DNA of 64,000 bases from Schizochytrium sp. CCTCC M209059 (taxonomy: Eukaryota > Sar > Bigyra > Thraustochytrida > Thraustochytriidae). This document shows, piece by piece, positions 49,916 through 61,000 of the stretch. The translations under genes were made by a program, and so were the position numbers. The stretch lies in contig KN805385.1 of the NCBI GenBank assembly GCA_000818945.1, positions 187,826-251,825 of the forward strand. The letters run 5' to 3'. The number at the start of each line of letters is the position of its first letter. The first letter of the stretch is position 1. A model generated the notes under the pieces. The model made no database searches. It saw only the letters and a program-made list of their open reading frames with translations, and was not told the DNA's origin.

Positions 49916-50800
49916 GACGAGACCTCACGCGTTTAGAATTTGGCCAGACCCCGTCGGAGGCAGAGGGAGCCACGTCGGCTATCGCACGCGACAGTTTCTT
50001 TCTTCCCTTGCTGGTTCTTTCTATCCCTTGCTTGTTCTCTTACTTGCTTCCATGAGCGGCGTAGCTGCCGTCTTGAGTCGTCCTTTCCTCTCTTGCGAGC
50101 GAGTGAATGTGCGGTTTCCCTCCCTCGCTTTCTCGGTTTATACGGCCAGAGTATCCGTTGACGCGTGCGCACCGGGGGTACGCGGGGACCCGAGTGTGTG
50201 TCGGCATTTTCCCAGTCTGTCCATGGAATGTCTTCGTTTGGTGTTTGATTTATGCTATACCTCGGAAGGAATGGGGTGGCAGCCATGTACAGTGAGACAT
50301 ACAATCAGTGTTTAGTGTATAACGATTGAGACTCGCAAGAGTTTTCCTTGCTTGCTGCACAGTGAGGCTGGGGGGTCATTCGACTTTGAGACGTGAAAAA
50401 ACGCAGCTCTCATCTCTCATGTCAGAGCACAACTGATCGATCAATCTTCGACGTTTGGCTCGACCCTCTTGCTTTCTTGCTTGCTTTTCTTGCTTGCTTT
50501 TTCCGGGGTTGGGAAAAGGGCCTCATCTACGTCTCGCGTGCAAATGTGCTGGTGTTATACTAGTTATGGCTATGTTAGTGTTAGTCCTAGGACTTGGGAC
50601 GAAAATCTGACCGGGCAGTCCCATAAGGCCGCAGGGTAGGACGACGACTTAGTTCACGAGGCCCAGGGAACGATGATTGCTTGTCGCAGCAGTCTGCAAA
50701 TTGTTGCGAGGCTGGCCTCCGTGGAGTAGTCTGACTGTGCATGAGCGCAAGGGCAGGCGTAAGCGAGCGAACGAGCGAGCGAGCGAGCAGAACGAGAAGA
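49916..50800. other. Divergent intergenic region
   Basis: This is the spacer between the unknown 1157-aa gene and the PRISE-like gene. It has CTTGC repeats at about 50466-50500 and GCGAGCGA repeats just before the downstream start. No gene is supported. Confidence 0.55.
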
Positions 50801-52267
50801 ATGGCGAGGGAAGCGTCATTGTCATTGTCGTCGTCGACGACGACGGCTTCGTGGTCTTCGTCGTCAGCCTCGCGGAACGGCGCGGTAGCCCTCGTTGTTG
50901 GCGGGACGGGGACCTCGGGGTGCGAGGTTGCAGCGGAACTTGTACGACGCTCGCGGCAAGAAAGACAAGCCCAAGAAGGCGCGCGAGGACGCTTCGCAGA
51001 CCTCGGCAAAGTTGCAGTGCTTTCACGGAATGTGCGCAAAGAAGACGTGGCAACAAGGGAAGATGCCGACGACGTCGAGGTGCTTGCGGTGCGCGCAAAT
51101 CTTCAAGAGCGAAGGTCCATCGCTGAGGCTTTACGTGAGGCTGACGCAACTCAGGTAAAGCACGTGTTTTGGTTTGTCGAAGCAAGCCGCGCCCGAGGTA
51201 TGGCCGATCCGATATTGATGCGCATGCAATTGGCAACAATGGCGCGTTTGCAGATTCTCGTGCGTTTGGGATTGGCCTTGTTGCCTTCTATGGCCTCGAC
51301 ATGGTACTTTGGATACCTTGCGCAACGTGCTGGGAGTGGTCCTGGCGGTGGAACGGTTGGGTGGATGGAGAATTTGCTCGGCGCACTTGTGGATGTGGGT
51401 GCAAGTGTCGAAAGCTTTGTGCTCTGCACGGGTGGAAAACACTATGGCATGCATTTGGGTCCTGGCGTGTGGCCTGGATATGCGACACCCTTTTGCGAAG
51501 ACGTGCACCGGTGTCCCGGGCCGCTGTCATACTTTGAGCAAGAAGATTTCCTCAAAAAGCGCGCTTTGAAAGATGGTTTTTCGCTGACGGTCCTTCGTCC
51601 TTCGTTCATCGTGGGAACGCCAGCGGCACTAGCAACCTCGACAATGTCGTTAGCTCTTGTGTTGGGCATGTACACTAGCATTCTCAAGTATCAAGGGAAG
51701 CGCCTTGTGTTTCCCGGGTCTCAAGATTGTTGGACTGCGCGTCTCCAGCTGGTGACCTCGAAGAAGATTGCCGAAGTAGCTGTGTGGGCTACCTCGCGGG
51801 AAAAATGCCAGAGGTCGATTGTTGAGAGTGAAGAAGAAGAAGAAGAAAAAGAAGACGATGTGATGGAGGCGTACAATTTGGTATCGTGTCCTCCCTTTAC
51901 GTGGCGCGCGTGCTGGGATTCGCTTGCGGCCAGTTTAAAGATGGATGCGTGTGGGCCGACATCACTCTTTGGATGTACGGCGCTGAGCGCCCTGGGAGGG
52001 ACTGAGGAGGCGCGCCGCGCGTGGCGCGATCTTTCGCTCAAGCACAGTTTGCGTCAAGACGTGGACCTTTGGAGCGTCTTTGAAGCAGGCTTTCTAGACA
52101 AGGCGCTGACCTGTGGCTGGGACTGCGAGTTTTCCTCACGCAAGCTCGCGGCTGCTGGGTTCCCGCGAGACCGCGTGCTCGAGTCTCTCGACGCTGCGTG
52201 CATCTTGCGGTCCGCCTTTGCCGACCTCTGCGCGGCGCGCATCCTGCCCTCCTTCTCGGACATTTAG
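50801..52267 (+). CDS. PRISE-type NAD(P)-dependent reductase (progesterone 5-beta-reductase/iridoid synthase-like)
   Basis: The ATG at 50801 (MAREASLSLSS) is preferred over 50741, whose extra residues translate a GCGAGCGA repeat. Product is about 488 aa. ALVVGGTGTSGCEVAAELVR is a Rossmann dinucleotide site. KHVFWFVEAS, LCTGGKHYGMHLG and FSLTVLRPSFIVG match positions of the PRISE family motifs (KHVFFLxW-like, TGGKHY, W-SVxRPxxIxG). The C-terminal SRKLAAAGFPRDRVLESLDA and final helix follow the family's end (KSRxxGFxxxxDxxxSF). PRISE enzymes reduce C=C bonds of enones. An acidic insertion (about 370-380, SEEEEEEKEDD) is unusual. The substrate is unknown. Confidence 0.8.
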   Translation: MAREASLSLSSSTTTASWSSSSASRNGAVALVVGGTGTSGCEVAAELVRRSRQERQAQEGARGRFADLGKVAVLSRNVRKEDVATREDADDVEVLAVRANLQERRSIAEALREADATQVKHVFWFVEASRARGMADPILMRMQLATMARLQILVRLGLALLPSMASTWYFGYLAQRAGSGPGGGTVGWMENLLGALVDVGASVESFVLCTGGKHYGMHLGPGVWPGYATPFCEDVHRCPGPLSYFEQEDFLKKRALKDGFSLTVLRPSFIVGTPAALATSTMSLALVLGMYTSILKYQGKRLVFPGSQDCWTARLQLVTSKKIAEVAVWATSREKCQRSIVESEEEEEEKEDDVMEAYNLVSCPPFTWRACWDSLAASLKMDACGPTSLFGCTALSALGGTEEARRAWRDLSLKHSLRQDVDLWSVFEAGFLDKALTCGWDCEFSSRKLAAAGFPRDRVLESLDAACILRSAFADLCAARILPSFSDI

Positions 52268-52850
52268 TATATTCGCGTTCTCCGCATTCGCCACCTCCTT
52301 GCACCAACCAGCCAGCCAAGTTGAACCCGAGAATCATTTCATATTTTGCGCCGTCTCCACTTGTAGGTCTGCTTCATGACATGATACGTATACGTGGCCG
52401 CCCGCCCGCTCGACCTCCTTGTTCGCCTTTTCCCGGCCCCGCCTTCGAAGAGACGCGCAGCGAGCACACGCGCGCGCGAGACGCAGGCTCCCGCCCGCGC
52501 AGGCGCGGCCGGGCCCGCGCCCGCGCCCGCGGCCCCTTCGCGGGGCTCGTCCGCCGCGGTAAGGTATCCATCCATCCTGCTCCGGAGGCAGGCGGGCACG
52601 TGCCGTTGAGCGCGGTACTAGGTACTCGAAGTCGGGACTTCGACTTTATCCTCGCGGGAGAAGAAGTCCGTCAGTCAGTTAAGCAACAAGCACGAGGTCG
52701 CTCGCTGCACGAAACGGCGGCGGACGCAAGGCGAGCAGAGCAAGCAAGCGCCGATCGCGGGCAGCAGCGGCGGCGCGGCAGAGCAGCGGCGCGCGGGAGG
52801 CAGGCAGGCAGGGAGGGAGGGGGAGGAGGGAGCGCGCTGGCTGCCGCGCG
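52268..52850. other. GC-rich region upstream of flotillin
   Basis: Likely promoter and 5'-UTR of the flotillin gene. It has Arg/Ala-type compositional ORFs only, and GCAG/GGGA repeats at about 52797-52830. Confidence 0.5.
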
Positions 52851-54398
52851 ATGGGCAACTTCGTGACGTGAGTTTTGAACGGCGGCGGCGCGGGCGATGA
52901 TGGATGCGAGGGAGAACGAAGATGGGCCAGCGCAGACGCGCCAACTCGCTGCGCTACGCTGCGCTGCGCTGTGCTGCGGCCGGGGGCGAGGAGGGCGCGG
53001 GAGGGCGAGGAAGAAGGCTAACGCGAGACGCGGGAATCGACGGTGCGTGAGCGGGTGCGCAGCGGAGGGCCGAATGAGGCCATCGTCAAGTCCGGGTTCT
53101 CCGGGACCAAGGTGGCCGTGGGGCGCACGACGTTCAAGCTCTGGATTTGCCAGCAGGTGGCGCGGCTGCCGCTGGAGCTCATGACGATCGAGATCAACTC
53201 GGAGCAGGCTGAAACGGCCAAGGGCGTCCGTGTCCGTGTCCGTGCCGTCGCGCAGGTCAAGGTGAGCGCGTGGCATATGAGCGAGAGCGGCACGCGGGGC
53301 GAGCTCGACGAGGCGAGCATCCTGCTGGCCGCGCAGCATTTCCTGGGGGACTCGGAGACTCAGATCGCAATGGCGCTGCAGCGCACGCTGGAAGGCCACC
53401 AGCGCCAAATTCTGGGCACGCTGACGGTGGAGGAGCTGTATAAGAACCGTTCTGCGTTTTCGGAAAAGGTCAAGGAGCACGTCCTGGACGATTTGCGCGC
53501 GATGGGCTACGGACTGGCCTCGTACGTGGTGCAGCAAGTGGACGACGCGAACGATTACATGGTGAGTTTGGGCGTGACGCAGACGGCGATCGTGAAGCGC
53601 GAGGCTGCCGAGGGTTCCGCCAAGAACGAGGCCGAGGCGCGCAAGCGCGTGGCCGCGTACAAGGCCGATGCGGACATGGCGGAGGCGATTGAGTTCCAGC
53701 GCGCGCACGTCGCGGTGAACCAGCAAAAGGAGGCAGAGGCGGAGTCGGATCGTGACCTGCACTTGAAGCGGGCAGCGTACGATCGTGAGGTGAATCAAGC
53801 GCAGGCAGAGGCGGAGAGCGCGGGTCCTATTGAGGAGGCGCGGCAGCAGCAGAGCATTGTGCGCGAGCAAACGCGGCAGCTTCAGGTCGAGGAATCGATC
53901 AAGCTGGAGATTGCGGACCAGATTGTGGAGCGCACGAAGAAGGAGAAGGAGGGCGAGTCGCTTGCGCGCCTTTTGGAGGAGCAGAACCACGCCAAGTCGA
54001 TTACGGTGATTGCCAAGGCGGATGCCGACAAAGTGCGCGCCTTGGGCGAGGCCGAGGCGGATGTGGTTCGTCTCAAGGGTGAGGCCGAGGCAAAGGTGCT
54101 TGAGACCAAGGCGGAGGCGTACAAGCAGTTTGGAGAGGCCGCAGTGGTGCAGATGATCGTGGAGCAGTTGCCTGAATTGGCGGCCAAGATTGCGGAGCCG
54201 CTATCCAAGACGGAGAAGATGGTCTTTGTTTCCTCGGACGGCAATGCTGCGTCGGGGTTTACGGGCGACGTAACACGCATGATTGGTCAACTCCCGAATG
54301 CGGTGCACGGCCTCACAGGCTTTGACATGATCGATGCCGTCAAGCGTCTTGCGGACAGTAAGGACCAACACGGTGCGCGCAAGAAGAACGCCCTCTAG
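52851..54398 (+). CDS. Flotillin, two exons with 17-nt first coding exon
   Basis: Exon 1 (52851-52867) encodes MGNFV plus two bases, and exon 2 is 53063-54398. The spliced N-terminus MGNFVTGGPNEAIVKSGF matches the flotillin start (CGPNEAxVVSGF) and adds a Gly2 myristoylation signal. The SPFH/PHB domain spans about 5-185. The flotillin coiled coil (about 190-340) is rich in Glu-Ala repeats (EAEARKRVAAYKADADMAEA). The C-terminal region has VVQMIVEQLPELAAKIAEPL and ends in Lys-rich residues. Flotillins oligomerise on the cytosolic face of membrane microdomains in endocytosis and signalling. Length is 450 aa, near the family's 425-430. The unspliced ORF would begin at 53043 and lose the conserved N-terminus. 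Confidence 0.94.
52868..53062 (+). other. 195-nt intron in the flotillin gene
   Basis: The donor is GTGAC|GTGAGT and the acceptor is GTGCGCAG|CGG. The phase is 2. Splicing restores the conserved flotillin start across the junction. Confidence 0.88.
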
Positions 54399-54507
54399 AA
54401 TCATATCTTTTTAAAACGATGAGTAATCTCGGGAATCTTTTCTTCCCCCTTTAATTCAATTGGAAGGTTGACGATTAGTTTCGAGTAATTTTACATTGAG
54501 AAAGACG

Positions 54508-55720
54508 CTCGATGGATCGCTCGGAGCGCCTGCCTACCAGCAAGAACATCCTAAGGAGATTAGCTTTACGCAGTTGTTGTACAATAGGAAAACCGAAAGA
54601 TAGGATTACGGCGAGATTGCTCGAGAAAAAGGAAAAATAAAACATTTGTAGCTCTCCTTTTAACCTCATTTGGAGCGCCAAAGAGCAAGAATGATCTAGG
54701 TCGATATGATTTGAGCAGTTGTTGTATGAGGGAGAAATAAGTCGGATTGCGGCGAAAGTGCTCAAGAAAAGGAAGAATCAAAGATTAGTAGCTCTTCGTT
54801 TGACCTCGTCTGGAGCGCTTAGTAGAAAGAATGCCCTAGGTCGATATGATTTGAGCAGTTGTTATATGAGGGGGAAATGAGTCGGACTGCGGCGAAAGTG
54901 CTCAAGAAAGGGACGAGCAAGAGATTAGTAGCTCTCCTTGTAACCTCGTCTGGAGCGCTCAGTAGCAAGAATGTCCTATGGCGACGTGGTTTGGGAAGTT
55001 GTTGTACGAGCGGGAGATAAGTCGGATTGCGGCGAAAGTGCTCAAGAAAAAGAAGAATAAAAGATTAGTAGCTCTTCGTTTGACCTCTTTTGGAGCTCTT
55101 AGTACCAAGAATGCTCTAGGGCGATATACTCTGAGCATTTGTTGTACGAGGGGGAAAGAAGTCGGACTGCGGCGAGCGTGCTCAAGAAAAAGAAGAATAA
55201 AAGATTAGTAGCTCTTCGTTTGACCTCTTTGGGAGCTCTTAGTACCAAGAATGCCCTAGGGCGACATATTTTGAGCAGTTGTTGAACAATGGAAAATCAA
55301 ATAGGACTGCGACGAGTTCCATCCGGAGCGCTCAGGAAGAAGAAGAAGAAGTAGAAGAAACTAGTGTGTCTCCGTCGAGCATCGTCTGGAGCGCCTATTA
55401 GCAAGAATATTATAGGTCGCCTCGCTTCGAGCTAGTACACAAAGCGAGAAGTTGCTCTGCACCAAGTCTCTATCAAGTGCTCAAAAGAGGAAGAAATCAA
55501 TAGTAGCTCTCCGTTGGGCATTGTTTGGATTGCCAACTTGCAAGAATGTCATAGGTCGACTTGCTTTAGGCTATTACACAAAGTATCAAATAGCTCTGGA
55601 CCAAGTCTCAAGGAAATGCTCAGAAGAAGGAAACTAAGAATAGTAAGTCTCCGTCAAGTATCGTCTGAGGCGCTCAAGAAGAACGTCCTGTGACAAATCT
55701 CTTTGAGCTGCAGTGCAGCG
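54508..55720 (+). repeat. 140-bp tandem satellite, about nine copies
   Basis: The landmark GTAGCTCT(T/C)C occurs at 54648, 54788, 54928, 55068 and 55208, exactly 140 bp apart, then at 55363 (GTGTCTCC), 55503 and 55643, again 140 bp apart after one 155-bp step. A diverged copy precedes at 54508. Each unit also carries TGGAGCGC, AGCAAGAATG, CTAGG(T/G)CGA, GCAGTTGTT and AAAGTGCTCAAGAAA in the same order. 140 is not a multiple of three, so it is not a simple coding repeat. It starts about 110 bp after the flotillin stop. Confidence 0.92.
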
Positions 55721-56634
55721 GAATACCCTAAGTGACTTTCTCAAAGAAAAACAAAAAACGTGTTGCTTCGCATCACATCGTCAAAGGCGCTTCGACAAGG
55801 CTTTCTCGTCAAGTTCCTGAGAATCAGCCTCTGTACCCAGCTTTATATGTTGGGAGCTTCGAAAAGGGATTTCCTGGAGCGTTCGACTCTTGAGTGGACT
55901 GGGTGAAGTATTCTCTCTGAGAAACAGGCCTCGAGTCGCACCGGCTAGCGCTTGCGAAGAAACGACCTTTGGGCGATTCCTGACAACTTCAAGGAAACAG
56001 ATTGATTTCTAAGAAGAGAAGCTTTTGAGCGCGCCGAGCGAGCGTTCGACTGGCTTGCTTTTCGCAATGCCCATCCCTACTGGCCTTTGCTTTGCTCATT
56101 TCATTGCCCGCAGCTGCACATATTCTCGCTAGCAGTGGCACCCGAGCCTGGCGACTGACCAAGATGCCAAGTGTCCCCACTGCCATCTATCTGCCTCGCA
56201 AGGGGTTTGCCTAGGACCTCGTAAGCCCTACTCCGCAAACAGCGTTTAGCCTCCCGCACCTCGAAAGATATTGCAGTGGACCTTGAAGGCTCGCGTCCCC
56301 TCTCGACCAAAAATTACACGCGCACAGCCAACCAAAAAAAAAACTTGCAATCGATCGATCCAGCATTCACTTTACTCGAAGAATCGATCGCGCTGCGGCT
56401 GTGGCCGGAGTGCAGCGAGCCAACTCGCCACTGGCAGACGTGGCAGACGCGCAGCCGCAGCCGCAGCCTGCGGTGGCTGCCACGGCGGCATTATCGAGAT
56501 TTCTTCTTTTGTTCTTCTTCTCGGCATGGGAAGTGTGGGGTTGGTTTTCCAGCGACCGGGCCACCCCAAGAGCAGTTTCCGGGCATGCAAAAGCTCGCGA
56601 GTCGACGCGAGCGACGTAGCGTTGCGTCTTCTAT

Positions 56635-56652
56635 CCCCCCCCCCCCCCCCCC
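56635..56652 (+). repeat. C18 homopolymer
   Basis: Eighteen consecutive C residues. Length accuracy in the assembly is doubtful. Confidence 0.9.
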
Positions 56653-57062
56653 GGCTTCGGCCCTCGTCGTGAGTGTGGACAGACGCCCGCCATCCACCCT
56701 GGAGAATCACGCCCGCGCCAGGCCCTGGCACCGGCTGCGCTGCGCAGTGCTGCGCTATGCCATGCCATGCTGTCCTGCGCTGCGCAGTGCTGTGCACGGG
56801 GGCTGGCGCCGCGCGCGCAGAACAAACAAACGAATAGACCCACCAACGAACAAAATATATCCTCTGGCTGGCCCGCCTCGGTGAGTCACTGCGAAAACCA
56901 TTCTGTCTCGACGAAAAAGCTGGCTCGTCCCAGGTCTTCTCGCGAAAGGTGAGGCCGGCCGTCATCACCGGCGCGTCGTCATCGTCATCTCCTGCGCTGC
57001 GGCCACGACGCGACACGACTAGAAGCAGGACGGCATCAGACAAATGACATACATTCGCACAT

Positions 57063-57065
<3 letters not shown>

Positions 57066-57098
<33 letters not shown>
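57066..57098 (+). repeat. (CTG)11 microsatellite
   Basis: Eleven uninterrupted CTG units (CAG on the minus strand), the same unit number as the two intergenic CAG tracts elsewhere in the window. Confidence 0.93.
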
Positions 57099-57099
<1 letters not shown>

Positions 57100-58050
57100 A
57101 CGCACTGCCGTGGCAGAGACGCGGCGCAGACAGAGACGGTGTTGCGAGCAAGCCCTCCGGAACAGGCAAAGCTTCACAAGCGATTCACAGTGGGCCATTG
57201 TGCTCTTGCGAGCGAGACCGCCCCCATCGTCCCGCGCTTCTGCTTTGGCGGCGCGGTGACTTCAACCGACCGCCCGACCAACCAAGTGCGACTTGAATGG
57301 ATTAAATAAAGCAAAGCAAGCAAGCCTGAGCAAGCCTGGCCGCGCGAGGCCAAGGCGAGGCCAAGGCGAGGCCAAGGCGAGGCCAGGGCAAGGCCAAGGC
57401 GCGCCGGAGTCTTGGCCCGGGAAGCCTTTGTTTGGTCGTTCGGCTGTCTGTCTGCAGTTGCAGCCGGCGGGCGTGGGAGAGAGCGAGGGCGCGCCGCATC
57501 ATCATCCAACGGTCGGTCGGTCGGTCGCTTGTTCGCTTGGGCGGTCGCATCATCGACCGGGAAAGCGCGTCGCGTTGCCTCGCGTTGGCTCGCGTTGCAT
57601 TCGCTGTCAAGTTTCCTTGCGCAGCAGGCAGGCTCCACCGTTGCCACGGCTGTGGAGTTTTATCGCGGCCCATCACGCGCTCGAGATTCCGGGCCAGAGA
57701 GAGACCTTGGGACGGGGGAAAGGGAGTACGGGACCGGGATGCTGGAAGCAAGCGAGAGGCAAGTGCACCGGTGAGGAGGAGGAGGAGGAGGAGGAGCGTG
57801 CGGGGAGTCTTGCGAGGTATCGCAGTCGTGCGCGCTCTGCACGCTCTGCAGGCCTGCACGCTCGCACGCTCGCGAGACTCGGTGAGAACGGGAGGAGTAT
57901 AATAAAGTGTGCGAGACTGCGGTCGTCTTGCAGTTACTCGTTACATTTTGCTTGCTCTTTTTCTTGCTCTTGTTCTTGCTCTTCCTCTTGCTCTTGCTCT
58001 TGCACTTGCTCTTGCTCTTACTCTTGATCTTGCTCTTGCTCGTGCAGATC

Positions 58051-61000
58051 ATTGATTGCATTGGACGGCGTGCGAACTTGATTAACGGCCGGAAAGCGAG
58101 GGAGGAACGGAGAGGGTCTTTTGGGTCCGATGAGCGCCGGCGTTCGTTCCGGGGCCTGGCTGGCCGCTGCCGATCGATCGGCAAGTCGGCCTCGCAATGC
58201 TGGCTGGGTTTTCCATGTTGCGCTCCTTGCTCTTGGCCGGAGCAGCACCGACCATGGCGACTGCGACTGCGACTGCGAGTGCGACTGCGAGCACTGCGAC
58301 CAGCGACCCACGTCTTCAAATCAAAATGAACTCACGCGCTCCAGTAAAGTCATGCGCGGCGAGGCACTTCCACAGCACATCCCATAGTGCGACTACTGTG
58401 AAGCAGGCTTTGTTGGTTGGCTCCACGACAGTTTTGTCTCGCGCCCAGACAAAGTAGCGCAGACGAAGCAGGCAAGGAAGGAGTCGAGACCTCTGTAGCA
58501 GCGCGCACGTCCTGCACGCACGCATGCCTGGCTGAAGGCAGGCAAGCCCGGGGCAGTGCCTCATCGCACGTTTTCCGGTCGTCAAGCGGCTCCTGCAGCC
58601 CGCCCAGCCTAATCCTGCGCCTTGACCGGAGCGTAAGGGAGATCGAGCGGGCGAAAGAAGCTGTCCACAGTCCACTCCACTGCCACAAACTGTGTTCTCC
58701 GGCAGTACGGAGCTCGCGGCTTCCCGGTCTTCCCGCAGCCGGCGCCCCGCCGTCGCCGCGCGCCCTCACAGGTCAGCGGCGGGACGGACCTGACCTGCGT
58801 TCGCGCGCCCTTCTGCGCGACCTGCGAGGCCACCGCCGCGCTCTCGCGCCTTGCACTGCAGACAACGCGCATCGATCGACCCGTCGGTCCATCAGTCGCC
58901 CGGCCGCCGCGAAGACTTTCTCAACGCGCACCTCGCGCCTGCCGGCACATGCCGCGCCGTGCCGTGCTGTGCTGCGCGCCTGTGGCTCGTCGGCCAGCTC
59001 CATCCAGCTCCATCCCGCTGCCAGGCCGCTGCTGCGCGAAGCTGGAGGAGCACGCTCCACCCCCCTCTCCATCACGCCGGCGCGGCATGCACCAGTGCAC
59101 GCCGATCACGGCCGCGCCCTCTCCGCCACGCACGACCGCGATCACGCTCGCTCTCTCCCTCTCCCGCGCGACCTCCCCCGGCCTCGCGCTGCTCTTGTGA
59201 GGCGCGGCGCGGCGAGATGCAGCGCAGCGAGCGCAGTGCGGTGCGACCACCCGGAATGCGATCTTTCTGCAATCATTATGCAGCTGGCAGGCAGGCTAGC
59301 TGCAGTGGCAGACGGGCTGTTCTCGCAGCCTGCCGCCGGGCCTGGCCGCGTGCCTCCGTCCGCGCGACTGTCTCCTCCCCGCCCGCCCTCCCTCCCTCCC
59401 TCCCGCGCCCCTCTCGGCGCGCAGGCCGCACCGAGCACAGCGCGGTAGGCGCGCAAGCATGCGGCAAAAGATGCCTGCGTCTGCCGCCCTCACAGCTTGC
59501 TCCCCACACCCAGGTGCCGCCGCCCCATTGGCCGACCTCCTGGCTCTCCTCCTGGTTCAAGTTTTCCTTCTTGCCTTGGCGACGAAGCAGCCAGCCACCC
59601 GGAGGAAGCGAGCTGCAGCCAGCTGCCCTGCTGCCAGAACGGCGCAAGGGTCGAGCGAGCGAGCGAGCGAGCGAGCGGTTCCGAGCAACGCGCGCCATGA
59701 ATGCAAAGCAACGCAACCTGCGGAGCAGCTTTCCTGCGTGGATCCATCGACCAGTCGAGCGTCGGATCGACCCGCCAACAGCTTTTTTTCGCCCTCTCAC
59801 AGGCGCCTGGTCTGGATCGCGCCTCTGCTTGCGGTGCAGCTGGCCCGCTAGCTGGCTGTATGTATGTCTGCCTTCGATGGAGCAGCTGCGAGCCGAGCAA
59901 GAGCCGTGGACCGTCGGCAGAAAAGAAGCCGCGCGGCGAGCGACTGCCTGCCTTACTTGCTTGCGTGCTTTCAGGTTGCTTTGCGTTGCGCTGCGCTGCT
60001 CGCCCGCTGTCCTTCGCGGCTCGACCTGCCTGCAGCCTGCCCGGGCCTGGCCGGCGACGCGCCCTCCCTCGGCGGCCCACAGGTGCGGCCGTCTCTGTCT
60101 GGCGGGCTTTTTCTTTGTCGGTCAGTAAGGTCGTGCGCCGCCCCGCGTCGGCCGGCCGCGACTCGGCCCTCCCGCGCCGCGCAGAGCGGCCTGCGTCAAG
60201 CCAGCCAGCCAGCCAGCCAGCCAGCCATGTCTGGCAGGCAGTCAGTCAGGCAGTGAGTCAGTCAGCCACTCTGTTGAGTCTGCCGGTCTGTCTGTCTGTT
60301 CGTTTGTCTGTCTGTTTGCCTGTCTGTCTCTCCGTCTGTCCTGTCCTGCTCTTTGCCAGGCTCCGCTCTCCCTGTCTCCCTCAGCCTTCGCCGCCCCTCA
60401 GTAGCGAGATCTGCGTGTGGGTCTTCCGCGAGAGGACGGGGGGAAAGGAAGCCTCACACATGTCGTCTCAGGCGGCCAGGCGGACGGCGCGCTGCGGGTC
60501 CCTCGACAGGTGTGGGTTCTGCGGTCGTCGCGATCCGCGGCGCGGCGCCGGGAGCCAAGCAAGCAAGCAAGCAAGCAGGCAAGCAAGCAAACCGTCGCGG
60601 CGGTCCGATGCACCCAGGCCCGACCGACCTGGCTAATCGCCATGCGTGCGTGCGTGCGTGCGTGCTTCCGAGGCCAGCAGCCACCATGGATGGCCAGCCA
60701 TGCTGACATGCATACACGCGTGCACTGCCGCGGCGGCGTTCGCAGAGACCATCCGTCTGTTCGGGCCCGCGCGTCTGCACCGCACCGCGTAACAATGCAC
60801 GCACTTGAGAGGGTGTGGGAGGGCGGGAAAACCTGCAAGAGTCCTCTGCGTCCACAGCGTCGACAGTGCGCCACTGTCGCCGGAGGTGCGACCCTCTCGG
60901 CGCGCGCAAGATTTGGCCCCGGTCGGTCGCGCACACAGTGATCAGGCCGGGGCCTGAATCAAAGCCGGCGGTCCGGAGACAGCGCCGCCGCCCCCGCGCG

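Larger units (their letters stand above)
55721..58050. other. Gene-poor repeat-rich region, left part
   Basis: No protein is recognised. Landmarks are a C18 run at 56635-56652, eleven CTG units at 57066-57098, a 12-bp GAGGCCAAGGCG tandem repeat at about 57347-57399, and a CTTGCT-rich pyrimidine tract at 57951-58047. The last ends GTGCAG and could be the 3' end of an intron whose donor would be GTGAGA at 57882. Confidence 0.55.

Noticed and set aside
53043..54398. Single-exon flotillin starting at 53043
   Set aside because: The residues MRERVRSG are intron translation. Splicing to the 17-nt exon restores the conserved flotillin start.
54978..55208. 76-residue frame within the 140-bp array
   Set aside because: The period of 140 bp shifts frame each unit, so the similarity between neighbouring translations cannot be a maintained repeat protein.
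58417..60636. Several 300-425 residue overlapping plus-strand frames in the right-hand region
   Set aside because: All three frames are open because of high GC. Products are Arg/Ala/Pro/Ser mixtures, mutually overlapping, with no domain.
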